Below, piece by piece: positions 40,303 through 41,077 of a stretch of 41,077 nt of DNA (position 1 is the first letter of the stretch; each line of letters begins with the position of its first letter). Origin of the DNA: DATAEK01 sp036258055. Its GTDB lineage: Bacteria; Acidobacteriota; Vicinamibacteria; Vicinamibacterales; 2-12-FULL-66-21. The notes beneath the pieces are model-generated. The model did not search any database. It had not been told where the DNA came from and saw nothing but the letters and a program-made list of their open reading frames with translations. Location: positions 1 through 41,077 of the forward strand of contig DATAEK010000075.1 in assembly GCA_036258055.1 (NCBI GenBank), written 5' to 3'. Both the position numbers and the translations under genes were made by a program.

Positions 40303-41043
40303 TAGCTCCAGCCAATCGACACGACTACCCCGACGTCGTTGGTATTGGCCGTCGGGTTGGGTGGGCGGTTGTCGTAGGTGTTGTAGAGACTGAGTCCGAC
40401 GAAGAGATCTTTGAAGAATTCGCGCTTGACACGGCCGAACAGATCCGGCGTGAAGATCTGGCTGCCGTCGGTGAGGCGGATCTGACTGTTCTCGATCGCG
40501 TTCGTGCCGGGCTGCTCTGTTTGTCTTCGGTGCTCTGCGTGTAGTGGACCGCGAGGCGCGTCGCGAGCTTCTCGTGATAGTCGTAGTCGCCGAACGTCCC
40601 CCACAGACCGAACTCGCCGGTGGTCGGCAGCCACTGCAGCATGTACGACTGCGTGTCGAATGTGTTGTCGAGCTGTGCCGCACTGACGCCGAGCGTACTC
40701 AGGTTGTTCGCGAACATCGCCATGTACTTGAACTTCGTTGCAATCTCGCCCTTGAGCCAGAACCGGGTGGTGTAGGACCCGCGAAAGAACTCGTCCGCGA
40801 CCAGGCGATCGTCCACGCCCAGCCAGTACGGGAATGGGCCCTCGGTGCTGCGCACACTCGGAAGAGAGGTGATCCCAGCTCCGAAGGTGACGTACCGGTT
40901 GAACGCGGAACTGATGTTCCCGGCGCGTCTGCACTTGGTTTCTGCTCGTTGCTACTGGGCGGAGTCTGGCCTCGTGCGGAAGTGGCCATGAACGGTATCG
41001 TCGCGATGCAGCAGATCAGCGCGAGTTTCTGAGGAAGCGTCAT
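40299..41043 (-). pseudogene. Frameshifted porin remnant joined to another outer-membrane protein tail
   Basis: ATG 41043 starts a signal peptide (KLALICCIATIPFMATSARG). After ~35 codons the frame changes near 40935. The second frame reads NRYVTFGAGITSLPS and then DDRLVADEFFRGSYTTRFWL to HYTQSTEDKQS, typical of a beta-barrel porin. A second shift at ~40510 leads to NAIENSQIRLTDGSQIFTPD. After LFG the sequence becomes VKREFFKDLFVGLSLYNTYD and ends VVSIGWSY, which looks like the tail of a DUF481-type outer-membrane protein, not of the porin. Its stop codon lies in the outer end of the palindromic element. It is thus probably a deletion chimera with two frameshifts. Function is lost or doubtful. 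Confidence 0.75.
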
Positions 41044-41077
41044 CGGGGACGGTCGTGAGCAACGCCACTGCCAAGGC

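Noticed and set aside
1..41077. CRISPR arrays, tRNA or rRNA genes, prophage or transposase genes
   Set aside because: None was recognised on either strand by eye; short ncRNAs could be missed.

Overview
The window is about 41 kb of GC-rich, densely coding DNA. It most likely comes from a soil-type Acidobacteriota (the Vicinamibacteria group is my best guess). The evidence is inferential: an orphan duplicated FtsX/MacB-like permease, an Oar-like TonB receptor paired with a PD40 beta-propeller protein that has the N-terminal module common in this phylum, a Ser/Thr kinase with TPRs, many Tat-exported proteins and a PEGA protein. No rRNA, tRNA, CRISPR array, prophage or transposase gene was seen.

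Region 1 (1-15.3 kb) is a coherent redox and stress locus. It holds a GNAT/acyl-CoA-synthetase fusion of the protein-acetyltransferase type, a tandem-CBS protein, a membrane PAS histidine kinase, and a sigma54-dependent response regulator in operon with a universal stress protein (USP). These are followed by a five-gene operon (7480-13634). Its genes encode a NarK-type transporter fused to a cytochrome-b-like membrane domain and a Cys-rich ribbon, a molybdopterin oxidoreductase with a Cys placed to bind Mo, a four-cluster ferredoxin, a Rieske protein and a two-helix membrane peptide. Two more USP genes follow. The best reading is an electron-transfer complex around a cytoplasmic molybdoenzyme, probably for nitrate, with its own sensor/regulator pair. 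This is the strongest candidate for an undescribed system here.

Region 2 (15.4-25.6 kb) holds a CDO-type cupin, an exported serine hydrolase, a Ser/Thr kinase with a TolB/FlgO-like domain and TPRs, a Tat-exported amidohydrolase, a c-type cytochrome, an orphan ABC permease and an exported metzincin-like peptidase. Short-period AGAACC arrays and hairpins lie at several gene ends.

Region 3 (25.8-41 kb) has an intact TonB-receptor/PD40 pair and then an area rich in gene remnants. These are a collapsed second PD40 gene, a truncated and frameshifted copy of the next gene, a decayed cytochrome c gene, a GNAT fragment, a receptor/PD40 deletion chimera, and a porin remnant joined to the tail of another outer-membrane protein. 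Intact genes among them encode a Tat-exported GH42-like protein, a Gfo/Idh/MocA oxidoreductase, a Tyr-rich PEGA protein and a radical SAM enzyme. A 248-bp palindromic, MITE-like element sits directly after the radical SAM gene.
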